Counted from the first letter of the stretch, positions 16,488-25,933 are shown. The stretch: 53,513 nt of DNA from Flavobacteriales bacterium (GCA_029262875.1 JAJCYO010000098.1:1-53513); one strand, 5' to 3'. Made by a program: numbers and translations. The notes: generated by a model not told the origin, from the letters alone.

Positions 16488-17084
16488 TTATAAGTTCCAT
16501 TTAAGTCCTAAGCTAATAACATCTTGGTTTGAGACTGCGCCATTCCCCAAGCCTGCACCAGACATGTGTATGTAGCCTAATGAAATTGAGAAGTGCCTGC
16601 TAATCGGTTTACTAATAGACGCAAAATGATGTAGGTTAAATCCACTTTTCAAATCTGGAGCGGCTTTTACAGGCGCCTCTAAATAAACGCCACCTATTTG
16701 ATACTCAAGGTAAAATTGTTTGGTGATTAAAAAACTGGTCTGAAAACCAATACCCATGGCGTAACTACCATTGTCAACAATATGCAAGAGGGCAGAGGGT
16801 CTCAATAAAAATTTACGGTTGTTATATTCATTTGTTATGGTAGCGCTATCGGAAAAGTTCAGTTGATAGTCCGCAGTAACTTGAAAAGGTAAATAAACTT
16901 GCATAAAACCGGCAACACCTTGATCAAAAAAACCACTGGTTTGAGTCGTTCGACCTCTATAAGGACCAGCATTAACCCCAATTTTTGCTTTGGTAATTTC
17001 TAAGCCAAATTTACCGGCATTGTTCTGTGATTTTACTGAGCCAAAACCAAGGATTAATATGAGGATAAGTAAATAACGCATCAA
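16488..17084 (-). CDS. Outer-membrane beta-barrel protein
   Basis: A 198-residue protein with signal peptide MMRYLLILILILGFGSVKSQ. Amphipathic strands (GFMQVYLPFQVTADYQLNF, YAMGIGFQTSFLITKQFYLEYQIGGVYL, HFSISLGYIHMSGAGLGNG) end in ISLGLKWNL, typical of a small eight-stranded outer-membrane barrel. It overlaps the methyltransferase gene by four bases and is the last member of a four-gene operon. No ligand or enzymatic role can be inferred. Confidence 0.65.
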   Translation of the reverse strand: MMRYLLILILILGFGSVKSQNNAGKFGLEITKAKIGVNAGPYRGRTTQTSGFFDQGVAGFMQVYLPFQVTADYQLNFSDSATITNEYNNRKFLLRPSALLHIVDNGSYAMGIGFQTSFLITKQFYLEYQIGGVYLEAPVKAAPDLKSGFNLHHFASISKPISRHFSISLGYIHMSGAGLGNGAVSNQDVISLGLKWNL

Positions 17085-17728
17085 TTAACTCGTTTGTATA
17101 AAGCAATTCTCCATAAAAAAGCATTCCCTAAATACACTCTTTTGAATCCATGGTTGGAAATTAGACCATTCATTTTATCTACAGAATGAACAAAAGTTCT
17201 AAAAGGGTTTCTTCTTAAGTAAAGTCCAAAATTCATTAAGCCTATACCTGTTTTAAAAATAAAATTATCAGCAGGGTATACTAATCCGTAATACTTATTC
17301 GCTTTGCTAATGGAATTGTTAATGAGTTGATCTACATCTGGGTAACAGCATACTACCCTAGACAGTGTAACAATATCATGTTGTTCTATTTCATTATGAT
17401 GGTCATTAAAATCACCATGAATAAACTTCATTTTATCCTGGGTGCCATTTTCTTCCATTAATTCTTTGGCTCCAGCAATATAAGCATGAGAAGAATCTAC
17501 ATCGGTGGTGTGGGAGAGGTGTTTTTTTAATAGTTCATGCTGTAAGATGCCAATACCACCACCGATATCTAACAAAGACAATCCTTTGATATCTTCATTA
17601 TACAATGAATCCAATAATTTTGAAGAAAAATTGTCTGGACCTTTTTTACGGTACTTCTTTAGGGCCTTTTTCACTCCCTTTTCGTCAAATATTTTTTCTG
17701 CACCGCAGCAGTGGGACGAACAACTCAT
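17081..17728 (-). CDS. Class I SAM-dependent methyltransferase with Cys-rich N-terminus
   Basis: A 215-residue Rossmann methyltransferase. Motif I is LSLLDIGGGIGIL, followed by an acidic residue after strand 2 and MKFIHGDFND as motif II. The N-terminus MSCSSHCCGAEKIFDEK and the later VVCCYPDVDQLI resemble the BchM-like group (Mg-protoporphyrin O-methyltransferase), whose bacterial relatives outside phototrophs have unknown substrates. No photosynthesis genes are nearby, so a tetrapyrrole role is not supported. It lies two bases after the DUF4442 gene in the same operon. Confidence 0.78.
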   Translation of the reverse strand: MSCSSHCCGAEKIFDEKGVKKALKKYRKKGPDNFSSKLLDSLYNEDIKGLSLLDIGGGIGILQHELLKKHLSHTTDVDSSHAYIAGAKELMEENGTQDKMKFIHGDFNDHHNEIEQHDIVTLSRVVCCYPDVDQLINNSISKANKYYGLVYPADNFIFKTGIGLMNFGLYLRRNPFRTFVHSVDKMNGLISNHGFKRVYLGNAFLWRIALYKRVN

Positions 17729-17730
17729 AA

Positions 17731-18204
17731 TTAAGCTTTACATTTAACGGATACAATCATTTCAAAAGTAGCAACTAATTCTTGTTCTGCATCAAAAACA
17801 TTTACATGCGTGGTTTCATTTACCCTATCTCCAGTTTCAATAGACTTAAGAATAGCAGCTTCTACTTTTTTTCCATCATTAGAGACAAAAGTGCAATCAG
17901 ACTCTGCACGTTTGATAAACTCACAACTCATTCCTTTAAATGCAAAGGATACTTTTTGGTTATTCAACTGTGCAAAGTAAAAAGCATGTATTCCTCCAGC
18001 AACATCAGCACCAACAGTCAATGCTCCAAAGTACATCGAGTTTAAATGATTCTTTGTTCTTCTTCTTAACGCAACACTCACTTTTACAGAAGTGTCATCA
18101 ATTGCGATCAGTTTCGTCTTTGTAAAGCCGATAAGCGGAATTTTAAACTTTCCCAATAGAAAGACCTGCCGCTTCATTTTTTTAAGCAATGCTTGTTCAT
18201 CCAT
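17731..18204 (-). CDS. DUF4442 hot-dog fold (thioesterase-like) protein
   Basis: A 157-residue protein of the DUF4442/PaaI-like hot-dog superfamily. The central helix and strand (RTKNHLNSMYFGALTVGADVAGG) contain the N-H-N-S-x-x-F-G-A motif of thioesterases acting on acyl-CoA. The C-terminal strands (ETTHVNVFDAEQELVATFEMIVSVK) complete the fold. The substrate is unknown. Its start overlaps the nitronate monooxygenase-like gene by eight bases, which points to translational coupling and a shared acyl or nitro-compound context. Confidence 0.78.
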   Translation of the reverse strand: MDEQALLKKMKRQVFLLGKFKIPLIGFTKTKLIAIDDTSVKVSVALRRRTKNHLNSMYFGALTVGADVAGGIHAFYFAQLNNQKVSFAFKGMSCEFIKRAESDCTFVSNDGKKVEAAILKSIETGDRVNETTHVNVFDAEQELVATFEMIVSVKCKA

Positions 18205-19147
18205 TTACCAAGTCTTTTACGATTTCACCTACTGGTCTAACGGCTTTAACATGTTCTATAGAAGGACCAGCACACCATACCGTTTTGTAAGTCGCGCTAA
18301 AAGCAGCTTTTTCAAACTTCTTCATCCCTTTATAAAAGGTAAAATCCTTAATACATTTTTTAAGTCGTTTGTTTTTATTTAGAAACCGTTCCAATCCATT
18401 TTGTTGTGTGCCCATTTCTTTAACATAAGGCGTATTGATAACCGTACAGTCTGATCCAGAAAGTTTATTACTGGCTACAATGTCTTTAGCACCGTAGGTC
18501 ACACAGGCTTCTTTATATTCTTGTGATACATCACTTTCTGTAGAAGCAATGAACAAACTTCCTACAGAAACACCTGCAGCACCGAGGTTTAACATCTTTT
18601 GCATTTGCTCGTGGTTGCCAACTCCTCCAGCAGAAATTACAGGAATGTTACAGTTCTCCACTAACAGTGGTACTAATTCTTCATAGGAGGTAGGACCAAA
18701 GTGTCCGCCTGCCTCTTTGTTAACAGCTATTAGCGCGTCAGCACCAAGTCCTTCTACTTTTTTAGCGTACTCCAAGTTAACCACATCACAAAACACCTTT
18801 ACACCAGCCTTATGGGCCATGTTTATGGTTTCTTCAGGGGAGCCCAAAGAGGTAATGATATAATCTACTTTATACTCACAGCAGCTTTTAAGTTGTTCCT
18901 TGTATAAGAAATTAGACTTATTTACTATTAAGTTAACACCATATGGACCCTCACATTTTTCATCCAATTCTTTTAAAGCGGCCTCAAATTCTTCAATGGT
19001 TCTATAATTGAGGGCAGGGACACAGCCAGTAATTCCAGCTTTTCCAGCTTCAAGTAGCATAGCAACATTGCTCACTAAAAACATAGGAGCCATAATTACA
19101 GGATGCTTAATGTTTAAAAGCTCAGTGAGTGAAACGTTGTTTTTCAT
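18197..19147 (-). CDS. Nitronate monooxygenase / 2-nitropropane dioxygenase-like flavoprotein
   Basis: 316 residues from ATG 19147; the 17-residue extension to 19198 is not supported by the family start. A TIM barrel with FMN-binding features: IKHPVIMAPMFLVSNVAML at the start, the SLGSPEE strand, NKEAGGHFGP containing the family histidine, VISAGGVGNHEQMQKML and GAAGVSVGSLFIAST for phosphate binding. Members oxidise alkyl nitronates or act as enoyl reductases such as FabK. It is the first gene of an operon with a DUF4442 thioesterase-like protein and a methyltransferase, and is divergent from the MarR operon. Confidence 0.85.
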   Translation of the reverse strand: MKNNVSLTELLNIKHPVIMAPMFLVSNVAMLLEAGKAGITGCVPALNYRTIEEFEAALKELDEKCEGPYGVNLIVNKSNFLYKEQLKSCCEYKVDYIITSLGSPEETINMAHKAGVKVFCDVVNLEYAKKVEGLGADALIAVNKEAGGHFGPTSYEELVPLLVENCNIPVISAGGVGNHEQMQKMLNLGAAGVSVGSLFIASTESDVSQEYKEACVTYGAKDIVASNKLSGSDCTVINTPYVKEMGTQQNGLERFLNKNKRLKKCIKDFTFYKGMKKFEKAAFSATYKTVWCAGPSIEHVKAVRPVGEIVKDLVNG

Positions 19148-19223
19148 TGGTGGTAAAAATAAGCAAAAGAAAGTGGCGTAAATAGAATATTCTTTCACTA
19201 AAATGAAAAATAAAATCGATTAA

Positions 19224-19270
19224 ATGTAGTTGACTACATAAAAATCTGTATATTTGCGTAGTTAACTACG
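19224..19270 (+). promoter_or_regulatory. MarR promoter flanked by two related palindromic operators
   Basis: Site 1 (19224-19239) is ATGTAGT-TG-ACTACAT. Site 2 (19257-19270) is the perfect palindrome CGTAGTTAACTACG. Both share the half-site GTAGTT/ACTAC. The -7 box TATATTTG (19249-19256) lies directly between them. Binding of a MarR dimer to either site would block RNA polymerase, so autoregulation of the downstream marR-like gene is strongly suggested, possibly with control of the divergent operon. Confidence 0.8.
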
Positions 19271-19282
19271 TAAAAAGTGATT

Positions 19283-19774
19283 ATGGAGAACAACGATTTT
19301 GTAAAAGAACTGGGTTATTTAGGATTTACCATGCGACTTAAAAGAATAAGTGATGCTATGATGCACGAGGGTAGAAGACTCTATAGTGACTTAGATGTGG
19401 ACATTGAGCCCAACTGGTATGTTATCTTTAAGCTACTCAAATCTAGAGGGGCAAAAAGTGTAACAGAAATTGCAGAGAGCATTAGAATGGCACATCCATC
19501 AGTTATACACATCACTAATAAAATGATGGATGCCGGTTATTTGATTTCTGAAAAAGACCCAACTGATTCTAGAAAAAGAGTCTTGGATTTATCAACCAGG
19601 GCCATTAAAAAACTTCCAGAATATGAAAAGATATGGGATGCTGGAGAGAGCGGTGTAGAGAAGGCGTTAAAAGGATTAGATGCCTTGGAGCTTATTTCAA
19701 CCTTAGAAGATAAATTCTTTGACAAAGGATTTAAAGAACGAACACAAGAACAATTAAAAAACAAAAAATCATGA
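19283..19774 (+). CDS. MarR-family transcriptional regulator
   Basis: 163 residues from ATG 19283 (GTG 19277 is an alternative). The winged helix is clear: KSVTEIAESIRMAHPSVIHITNKMMDAGYLISEKDPTDSRKRVLDLS, with the D-x-R-K-R wing that contacts the minor groove. Flanking helices form the dimer interface. Two palindromes around its promoter are the obvious operators. It overlaps the GNAT gene by the four bases ATGA, so regulator and acetyltransferase are co-translated; the ligand is unknown. Confidence 0.88.
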   Translation: MENNDFVKELGYLGFTMRLKRISDAMMHEGRRLYSDLDVDIEPNWYVIFKLLKSRGAKSVTEIAESIRMAHPSVIHITNKMMDAGYLISEKDPTDSRKRVLDLSTRAIKKLPEYEKIWDAGESGVEKALKGLDALELISTLEDKFFDKGFKERTQEQLKNKKS

Positions 19775-20250
19775 ACGTAATGGAAAAACTAAAAGTAGAC
19801 ATCATTGCATTTGAAGAACAATATGCCAATGATTTTGCCCAACTCAATTTTGAATGGTTAGATAAATACTTCTACATAGAAGATTATGACAGAGAAGTAC
19901 TTACTAAGCCCCAGAAGTATATTTTAAAAGATGGTGGACAGATATTGTTTGCTTTAATCGATGGGAAAGTAGTTGGTACTGTTGCCCTGATTAAAAGAGG
20001 AGAAGGTGTTTTTGAATTGTCAAAAATGGCCGTAACTGCTGATTATAAAGGAATGAGAATAGGGCAAAAGCTAATGTATGCTTGTATTGATTATGCTGGA
20101 CAACATGGTGTAAAACGCTTATTCTTAGATTCTAGTAGAAAATTAACACCGGCACTTACGTTGTATCAAAAAGTAGGATTTAAAGAAATACCAGTACCAA
20201 AAGATACACCATACGAGCGCTGTGACATTAGAATGGAATTGTACCTGTAA
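19771..20250 (+). CDS. GNAT-family N-acetyltransferase
   Basis: A 159-residue acetyltransferase. The acetyl-CoA pyrophosphate loop is visible as VTADYKGMRIGQKLMYACIDYAGQHG, following the strand FELSKMAV; LTPALTLYQKVGFKEIP is the usual closing helix and strand. It fuses no MarR domain itself but is encoded directly after the MarR gene with a four-base overlap, an arrangement like known MarR-GNAT fusions. The substrate is unknown. Confidence 0.85.
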   Translation: MNVMEKLKVDIIAFEEQYANDFAQLNFEWLDKYFYIEDYDREVLTKPQKYILKDGGQILFALIDGKVVGTVALIKRGEGVFELSKMAVTADYKGMRIGQKLMYACIDYAGQHGVKRLFLDSSRKLTPALTLYQKVGFKEIPVPKDTPYERCDIRMELYL

Positions 20251-20468
20251 TGGCTGAATACATTGGATATACTGCATTATTTGTTAGTTTGCTGTCTGTA
20301 AACATGAGCAACATGACTTGGTTCAGGTGGCTACATTTGTTAGCTAGTTGCATCTATTTTGCTTATGGCATATTGATAGAAGCGACTCCTTTAGCAGTAG
20401 GGGCAGCTTTATTTGCAACGATCCATTGTTACCGTTTATATAAAATTTATAAAGTAAACCCATCATGA
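20250..20468 (+). CDS. Small membrane protein, YgjV-like
   Basis: A 72-residue protein with about three membrane helices (IGYTALFVSLLSVNM, LHLLASCIYFAYGILI, AVGAALFATIHCYRLYKIY). The order resembles half of the bacterial inner-membrane protein family YgjV, but this is tentative. Its ATG uses the final A of the preceding stop codon, and its end overlaps the next gene by four bases. The tight coupling argues for a real gene despite its size. Confidence 0.65.
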   Translation: MAEYIGYTALFVSLLSVNMSNMTWFRWLHLLASCIYFAYGILIEATPLAVGAALFATIHCYRLYKIYKVNPS

Positions 20469-20953
20469 GTATTACCGTTAGAAAAGCGAGCTCATCTGAT
20501 AAAACAGAGCTTTACAGCATGTTTATGGAGGTGGTAAAGGCTGGAGAAGCCTTTATGCATAATGAATCAACTAGTTATGATGAATGGGAGTTGTTTTGGT
20601 TTGGAAAGGGAGTAACAACTTATGTCGCTACTGATGGAGGCACCCTTGTAGGTAGTTACATCTTAAAACCCAACAACCCTGGAGTTGGGAAACATGTTGC
20701 CAATGGAGGGTACATGGTGGCTGATAACCAAAAAGGAAAAGGGATAGGTGTTTTATTAGGAAAACATTCCCTATCAGAAGCAAAACAACTGAGCTATACG
20801 GCCATTCAGTTTAACGCTGTTGTTGCAGATAACACTCCTGCAGTGAAGCTATGGGAAAAATTAGGGTTCAAAATCATCGGCACCAACCCTAAAGCATTTA
20901 ACCACCAAACAAAAGGGTTGTTAGATACCTATAGCATGTACCGTGAATTATAA
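20465..20953 (+). CDS. GNAT-family N-acetyltransferase
   Basis: A 162-residue acetyltransferase, last gene of the MarR operon. The acetyl-CoA site reads YMVADNQKGKGIGVLLGKHSLSEAKQLS, and NAVVADNTPAVKLWEKLGFKIIGTNPKAF is the typical C-terminal half with the conserved N-x-x-A-x-x-L-W-x-x-x-G-F pattern. Similar proteins modify amino groups of small molecules or antibiotics, but no substrate can be named. The overlap with the small membrane protein gene is ATGA. Confidence 0.85.
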   Translation: MSITVRKASSSDKTELYSMFMEVVKAGEAFMHNESTSYDEWELFWFGKGVTTYVATDGGTLVGSYILKPNNPGVGKHVANGGYMVADNQKGKGIGVLLGKHSLSEAKQLSYTAIQFNAVVADNTPAVKLWEKLGFKIIGTNPKAFNHQTKGLLDTYSMYREL

Positions 20954-21037
20954 CCGAACTATTTCTTGCCTTAATAACTTGTGAATAACTTCAAATAGAT
21001 TGTGATTTTAAACATTAATTCTTGCAATAGTTTGTTC

Positions 21038-21045
21038 TAAGTTTG
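21038..21045 (+). promoter_or_regulatory. -7 promoter box for pyruvate carboxylase
   Basis: TAAGTTTG matches TAnnTTTG and lies 37 bases before the ATG at 21083. No convincing -33 TTTG is found at 19 bases upstream. The 129-base gap between 20953 and 21083 contains no other feature I can support. Confidence 0.45.
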
Positions 21046-21082
21046 TAACTATATACGAACCAAAAACACCAAAAAGCAAGTA

Positions 21083-24000
21083 ATGGAAAATAGTAGTGAT
21101 TACCTCAATATCAACAAGTTGTTGGTTGCTAACAGAGGAGAAATTGCAATTAGAGTTTTAAGAGCCGCATCTGAATTAGGCGTAAAAACAGTTGCCATTT
21201 TTACAAATGAAGATCGTTACTCACAACACAAATATAAGGCAGACGAATCGTACCAGATTGGTCAAAACGATGAAGCCTTAAAACCATACTTAGACATTGA
21301 CATCATTATCAATCTAGCCAAAGAAAAAGGAGTAGATGCCATTCATCCCGGTTATGGATTCTTGTCAGAAAATGTAGAATTCGCTACCAAATGTAGAGAA
21401 GCAGGCATTAAATTTGTTGGCCCTACACCAGAAGCTATGGCCATGTTGGGTGATAAGGTGGCTGCTAAAAAAATCGCATTAGAATGTAACGTTCCTGTAA
21501 TAGAAGACAACATTAAAGACGTTACTTCAGTGGCTATTGCAGAAGAAGAGGCAGGTAGAATTGGTTATCCAGTAATGTTAAAAGCAGCCTCTGGTGGTGG
21601 TGGTAGAGGGATGCGTGTTATTCGAAATAAGGAAGAAATTTCCAAAGCATTTGGAGAAGCAAGTAACGAGGCCTTAAGAGCCTTTGGTGACGACACCATG
21701 TTCATAGAGAAATTCGTTGAAAATCCTAAGCACATAGAAGTACAGATAATGGCAGATGAGCATGGCAACATGGTTCATTTGTATGAAAGAGATTGTTCCG
21801 TACAACGGAGGTTTCAAAAAGTAGTAGAAGTAGCGCCCTGTTCTTCCATCAAACAAGCAACAAAAGATGCCCTTTACAGTTATGCCTTAAGCATCTGTAA
21901 ACATGTTAACTATACCAATGTAGGTACAGTAGAGTTTTTGGTAGATGCTGAAGAGAACATCTACTTTATTGAAGTGAACCCAAGAATACAGGTAGAGCAC
22001 ACCATTACTGAAGAGGTGACGAGCATAGACATTGTTCGTTCTCAAATTATGATTGCTACAGGTAGAGCATTGGCTCACCCACAAATATTTATCAAGAGCC
22101 AAGAAGACATTAAATGCGATGGTTATGCCATACAATGTAGAATAACCACAGAAGATCCTAAAAACGACTTTACACCGGACTACGGAACCATTATTACCTA
22201 CAGAAATGCAGCTGGTTTTGGCATTCGTTTAGATGAAGGAAGTGCTGTTCCAGGTACCACCATTAGCCCTTTCTTTGATTCCATGCTCTGCAAGGTAAGT
22301 GCATCAGGCAGAACCCTAAAAGGAGCTTCACAGCGATTGAATAGAGCATTAAATGAGTTTAGAATAAGGGGAGTAAAGACCAACATTAAGTTTGTCCAAA
22401 ATGTCATTAGTCACGAGGTATTTCAAGAAGGAAATTGTACCGTACAATTCATCGAGAATTACCCAGAACTGTTCGACTTTAAACGTACGCGTGATAGAGG
22501 AACAAAGTTGCTTAACTACATTGGAGAGACCATTGTGAATGGGAACCCAGATGTAAAGTTCGTTGATAAGACTAAAAAATTCATAGACCCGGTATTACCC
22601 GATTTTGATCGTTTTGCACCATTTCCAGATGGTACCAAACAATTATTAGATAAACACGGCCCAGAAGAGTTTGCACAGTTGATAAGAGCTGATAAGCAAA
22701 TCCATTATACCGACACTACATTTAGAGATGCCCACCAATCCTTATTGGCAACTAGAATGAGAACGGTAGACATGCTCAATGTGGCAGATCGATTTGTAAA
22801 GAATAACCCAAATATGTTCTCTATGGAAGTATGGGGTGGAGCTACCTTTGATGTGGCTTACCGTTTCTTAAAAGAATCTCCCTGGAAACGTTTGCAGCTT
22901 TTTAGAGAGCACATGCCCAACACCTTGTTACAAATGCTTATCAGAGGTTCTAATGCGGTAGGATATACGGCTTACCCAGACAACTTGATAGAACGTTTCA
23001 TTGAAAAAAGTGCAGAGAATGGAGTAGATGTCTTCAGAATTTTCGATTCACTCAACTGGTTAGATGGAATGAAGACCAGCATTAAAGCAGTGAAAGAACG
23101 TACCAATTCCATTGCTGAAGGTTGTATTTGCTATACGGGAGACATTTTAGATGCCAACCAGACCAAGTATACTTTAGATTACTATGTTGACTTAGCTAAG
23201 CGTTTAAGAGACGAAGGCATTCATATTTTAGCCATCAAAGACATGGCTGGCTTGCTAAAACCTTATTCAGCAGAAGTATTGATTACCAAGTTAAAAGAAG
23301 AGTTAGACATTCCAATACATTTACATACGCACGATACTTCAGGTTTACAAGTAGCGACATATATGAAAGCAGTAGAAGCTGGAGTAGACATTATGGACGT
23401 GTCTTTGGCCTCTATGAGTGGACTGACTTCTCAGCCTAATTTTAATTCAGTAGTGGCCATGCTGAAAGGCACAGAAAGAGAGCGCCCAATGAACATTAAG
23501 TCATTGAACGAGTTCTCTAATTATTGGGAAGCTGTAAGAGAAGTCTACTATCCTTTTGAATCTGGCTTAAAAGCTGGTACTGCACAGGTGTTTGACCATG
23601 AAATACCTGGGGGGCAATATTCTAACTTACGTCCACAAGCACGAGGTTTAGGGTTAGAAGAGAAGTTTGAAACCATCAAACAAAACTACCAAGAAGTGAA
23701 TGATTTGTTTGGCGACTTGGTAAAAGTTACCCCTTCAAGTAAAGTGGTAGGTGATATGGCTATGTTTCTAACATCCAATGAATTAACTACTCAGGATATA
23801 CGAGAAAAAGGAGCTGACTTATCCTTTCCTGATTCAGTAAAAGCACTGTTTAGAGGAGACTTAGGACAAGCACATGGAGGTTTCCCTGCAGACATCAGTA
23901 AGATGGTGTTGAAAGATGAAAAACCTTACACTAACAAACCAAATGAACATTTAGCACCAATCGATTTCGAAAAGGAGTTTGCCGTTTTCCAAAAAGAATA

Positions 24001-24538
24001 CAGCAAACACTGTGATGAATTGGATTTCTTGAGCTACAAGCTTTACCCTAAGGTATTTAAAGATTACCATACTGATTATCAAAAATACGGTGACCTGTTT
24101 CCTTTGCCAAGCAAGGCTTTTTTCTTTGGTTTAGATAATAACGAAGAGATATTGGTACGATTAGGGAACGGACAATCCATTTTAGTAAAACTGCTTTATG
24201 TTACCAAACCTAATGAAGACGGCATGTGTTCTGTATTCTTTAAGTTTAATGGTGCTACACGTGTAATAGAAGTAAAGGATAACAATGCGGTAACCGATAA
24301 GGTAGCTCATGTAAAAGCAGAAGCCGATAAGGAAATAGGTGCGCCTTTACAGGGCAGCTTAAGTGCTGTGGTAGTTAAAGCTGGAGATGCCATTAAAAAG
24401 AATGATCCGCTATTCATTATCGAAGCCATGAAAATGGAAAGTACCGTTACTGCACCATTTGATGGAAAAGTAAAAACCGTACACCTCAAAGGTGGTGTAA
24501 TGGTAGAGCAGGATGACTTGGTAGTGGAATTTGAGTAA
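21083..24538 (+). CDS. pyc: Pyruvate carboxylase
   Basis: A 1151-residue single-chain biotin enzyme converting pyruvate, bicarbonate and ATP to oxaloacetate. Domains in order: biotin carboxylase (about 12-465; KLLVANRGEIAIRVLRAA, ATP-grasp loop MLKAASGGGGRGMRV, IEVNPRIQVEHTITEE); carboxyltransferase (about 540-800; DTTFRDAHQSLLATRMRT, with DVSLASMSGLTSQP); allosteric/tetramerisation domain; and the biotin carrier domain (EAMKMES, biotinyl Lys1117). All key motifs are intact and the length is standard. It replenishes the TCA cycle. It is transcribed alone; its stop lies two bases from the convergent LRR gene. Confidence 0.97.
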   Translation: MENSSDYLNINKLLVANRGEIAIRVLRAASELGVKTVAIFTNEDRYSQHKYKADESYQIGQNDEALKPYLDIDIIINLAKEKGVDAIHPGYGFLSENVEFATKCREAGIKFVGPTPEAMAMLGDKVAAKKIALECNVPVIEDNIKDVTSVAIAEEEAGRIGYPVMLKAASGGGGRGMRVIRNKEEISKAFGEASNEALRAFGDDTMFIEKFVENPKHIEVQIMADEHGNMVHLYERDCSVQRRFQKVVEVAPCSSIKQATKDALYSYALSICKHVNYTNVGTVEFLVDAEENIYFIEVNPRIQVEHTITEEVTSIDIVRSQIMIATGRALAHPQIFIKSQEDIKCDGYAIQCRITTEDPKNDFTPDYGTIITYRNAAGFGIRLDEGSAVPGTTISPFFDSMLCKVSASGRTLKGASQRLNRALNEFRIRGVKTNIKFVQNVISHEVFQEGNCTVQFIENYPELFDFKRTRDRGTKLLNYIGETIVNGNPDVKFVDKTKKFIDPVLPDFDRFAPFPDGTKQLLDKHGPEEFAQLIRADKQIHYTDTTFRDAHQSLLATRMRTVDMLNVADRFVKNNPNMFSMEVWGGATFDVAYRFLKESPWKRLQLFREHMPNTLLQMLIRGSNAVGYTAYPDNLIERFIEKSAENGVDVFRIFDSLNWLDGMKTSIKAVKERTNSIAEGCICYTGDILDANQTKYTLDYYVDLAKRLRDEGIHILAIKDMAGLLKPYSAEVLITKLKEELDIPIHLHTHDTSGLQVATYMKAVEAGVDIMDVSLASMSGLTSQPNFNSVVAMLKGTERERPMNIKSLNEFSNYWEAVREVYYPFESGLKAGTAQVFDHEIPGGQYSNLRPQARGLGLEEKFETIKQNYQEVNDLFGDLVKVTPSSKVVGDMAMFLTSNELTTQDIREKGADLSFPDSVKALFRGDLGQAHGGFPADISKMVLKDEKPYTNKPNEHLAPIDFEKEFAVFQKEYSKHCDELDFLSYKLYPKVFKDYHTDYQKYGDLFPLPSKAFFFGLDNNEEILVRLGNGQSILVKLLYVTKPNEDGMCSVFFKFNGATRVIEVKDNNAVTDKVAHVKAEADKEIGAPLQGSLSAVVVKAGDAIKKNDPLFIIEAMKMESTVTAPFDGKVKTVHLKGGVMVEQDDLVVEFE

Positions 24539-24540
24539 GG

Positions 24541-25848
24541 TTAATACTTTATATCGTATTTTATTCCTTTAGCTGTTCCTTCTTCTGATTCTATTCTTAT
24601 AAAATAAGTGTATAGTCCCAATTTTTCTGAATCCTTAAATGCATTCCCAAAAATAAATCCAGGTTTGTTCTTTTCGGCAGTTTGGTATTTCAGCGCACCT
24701 CTTTCTTGATCACCCTCAAGATACACCCTTATTTTTCCCGTTTCAACTGTAAAATTAACCGCTACATGACTACTTGCCTTTACAGGGTTTGTAAATTTTA
24801 GCCAAGTATTTCCTGTTACAGATTCTAAAACACCTTTTTCTCCCCAACTTCCTGCAGCTACAGAATACCTCCCTAAAGAACTACCACTGTTGTATAATTG
24901 ATCATCCGTGTAAATTACTCCATTGGCCAGTTCAAGAGAATCCATCATTTCATACATTTCGTCCCAAAACTCATTACCTGTTCCTTTTTTATCTTTTGTT
25001 GGCTGCTTAGCAACATTCTCATAAACTAAATTTACAACTGTTTCTTCATTAAAATTCTCGGGCAAATGCTCAATGTTGTTTCCTGTTAAGTTTAACTCGT
25101 GCAACTGCGTATTGTTAATTTCAAAATTTGAGATGTTGTTGTTTTCAAAATTGGCGTTAGATAATCCGCTTAAATTATTTAATTGAAAGTATTCCAACCC
25201 GTTGTTATTACAGCTGATATCATGTAGACTCTCACAATTTTCAACCCTTAAACTATCTAATAGATTATTGTCTAAGGTGAGGTATTTAATGTGATTGTTA
25301 TTATTGATTGCACTTGCATCTGTAATTTGATTGCCTCCTGCAGAAAGGGATATGAGTTTTTTGAAACTTTTAATCCCTTCCAAATTTTGTAATTTATTAT
25401 TATATAAGTTTATATACTCAATGGTATTGTTTTCTGTTGCTAAGCTTAAACTTTCAATATTATTATCTATCAACTCGAGGTGTTTTAGCTTGCCGAGGTT
25501 TTCTATCCCTTCTACTTTACTAATTCCCGATTTAGAAATGGTGATGTGTTCTAAGTGTTTAAAATCACTAACAAACCTCATATCATGAAAGGGTTGGCTG
25601 TCGAAATTAAGTTTAGTAATGTAATTGTTTGTGATGCTAAACGTATAATTATAAGATGTTTGATCCACTGTAATTAGTATATCCTCTTTAGGAATATTGT
25701 ATGCTGAAATCAGGTTTTGAATGGCATTCATTTCACCTTTGTCCAATTCTATTGTTCCCGACTCTATATCTAAAAAAGTATATTGAGGTTCAGAACAACC
25801 AATTAAAGCGATTGCAATTACAATGTATTTAATGCTTTTCAATTTCAT
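24541..25848 (-). CDS. Leucine-rich repeat lipoprotein
   Basis: A 435-residue lipoprotein; MKLKSIKYIVIAIALIGCSE carries a lipobox with Cys18. Residues of about 85-275 form roughly nine leucine-rich repeats of the bacterial 20-22-residue type (LKHLELIDNNIESLSL, IEYINLYNNKLQNLEGI, LISLSAGGNQITDASAI, LHELNLTGNNIEHLPENF). The C-terminal 120 residues form a beta-rich domain with no clear family. LRR lipoproteins usually mediate protein binding at the cell surface. Confidence 0.8.
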   Translation of the reverse strand: MKLKSIKYIVIAIALIGCSEPQYTFLDIESGTIELDKGEMNAIQNLISAYNIPKEDILITVDQTSYNYTFSITNNYITKLNFDSQPFHDMRFVSDFKHLEHITISKSGISKVEGIENLGKLKHLELIDNNIESLSLATENNTIEYINLYNNKLQNLEGIKSFKKLISLSAGGNQITDASAINNNNHIKYLTLDNNLLDSLRVENCESLHDISCNNNGLEYFQLNNLSGLSNANFENNNISNFEINNTQLHELNLTGNNIEHLPENFNEETVVNLVYENVAKQPTKDKKGTGNEFWDEMYEMMDSLELANGVIYTDDQLYNSGSSLGRYSVAAGSWGEKGVLESVTGNTWLKFTNPVKASSHVAVNFTVETGKIRVYLEGDQERGALKYQTAEKNKPGFIFGNAFKDSEKLGLYTYFIRIESEEGTAKGIKYDIKY

Positions 25849-25933
25849 TTAATCAATTTCTGTTAGTAGAATAGGGGATCAGGGTAATTCGAAGAATATT
25901 TTTTTTAGTGCTAAATTTTTAATGGGCTTAAAA

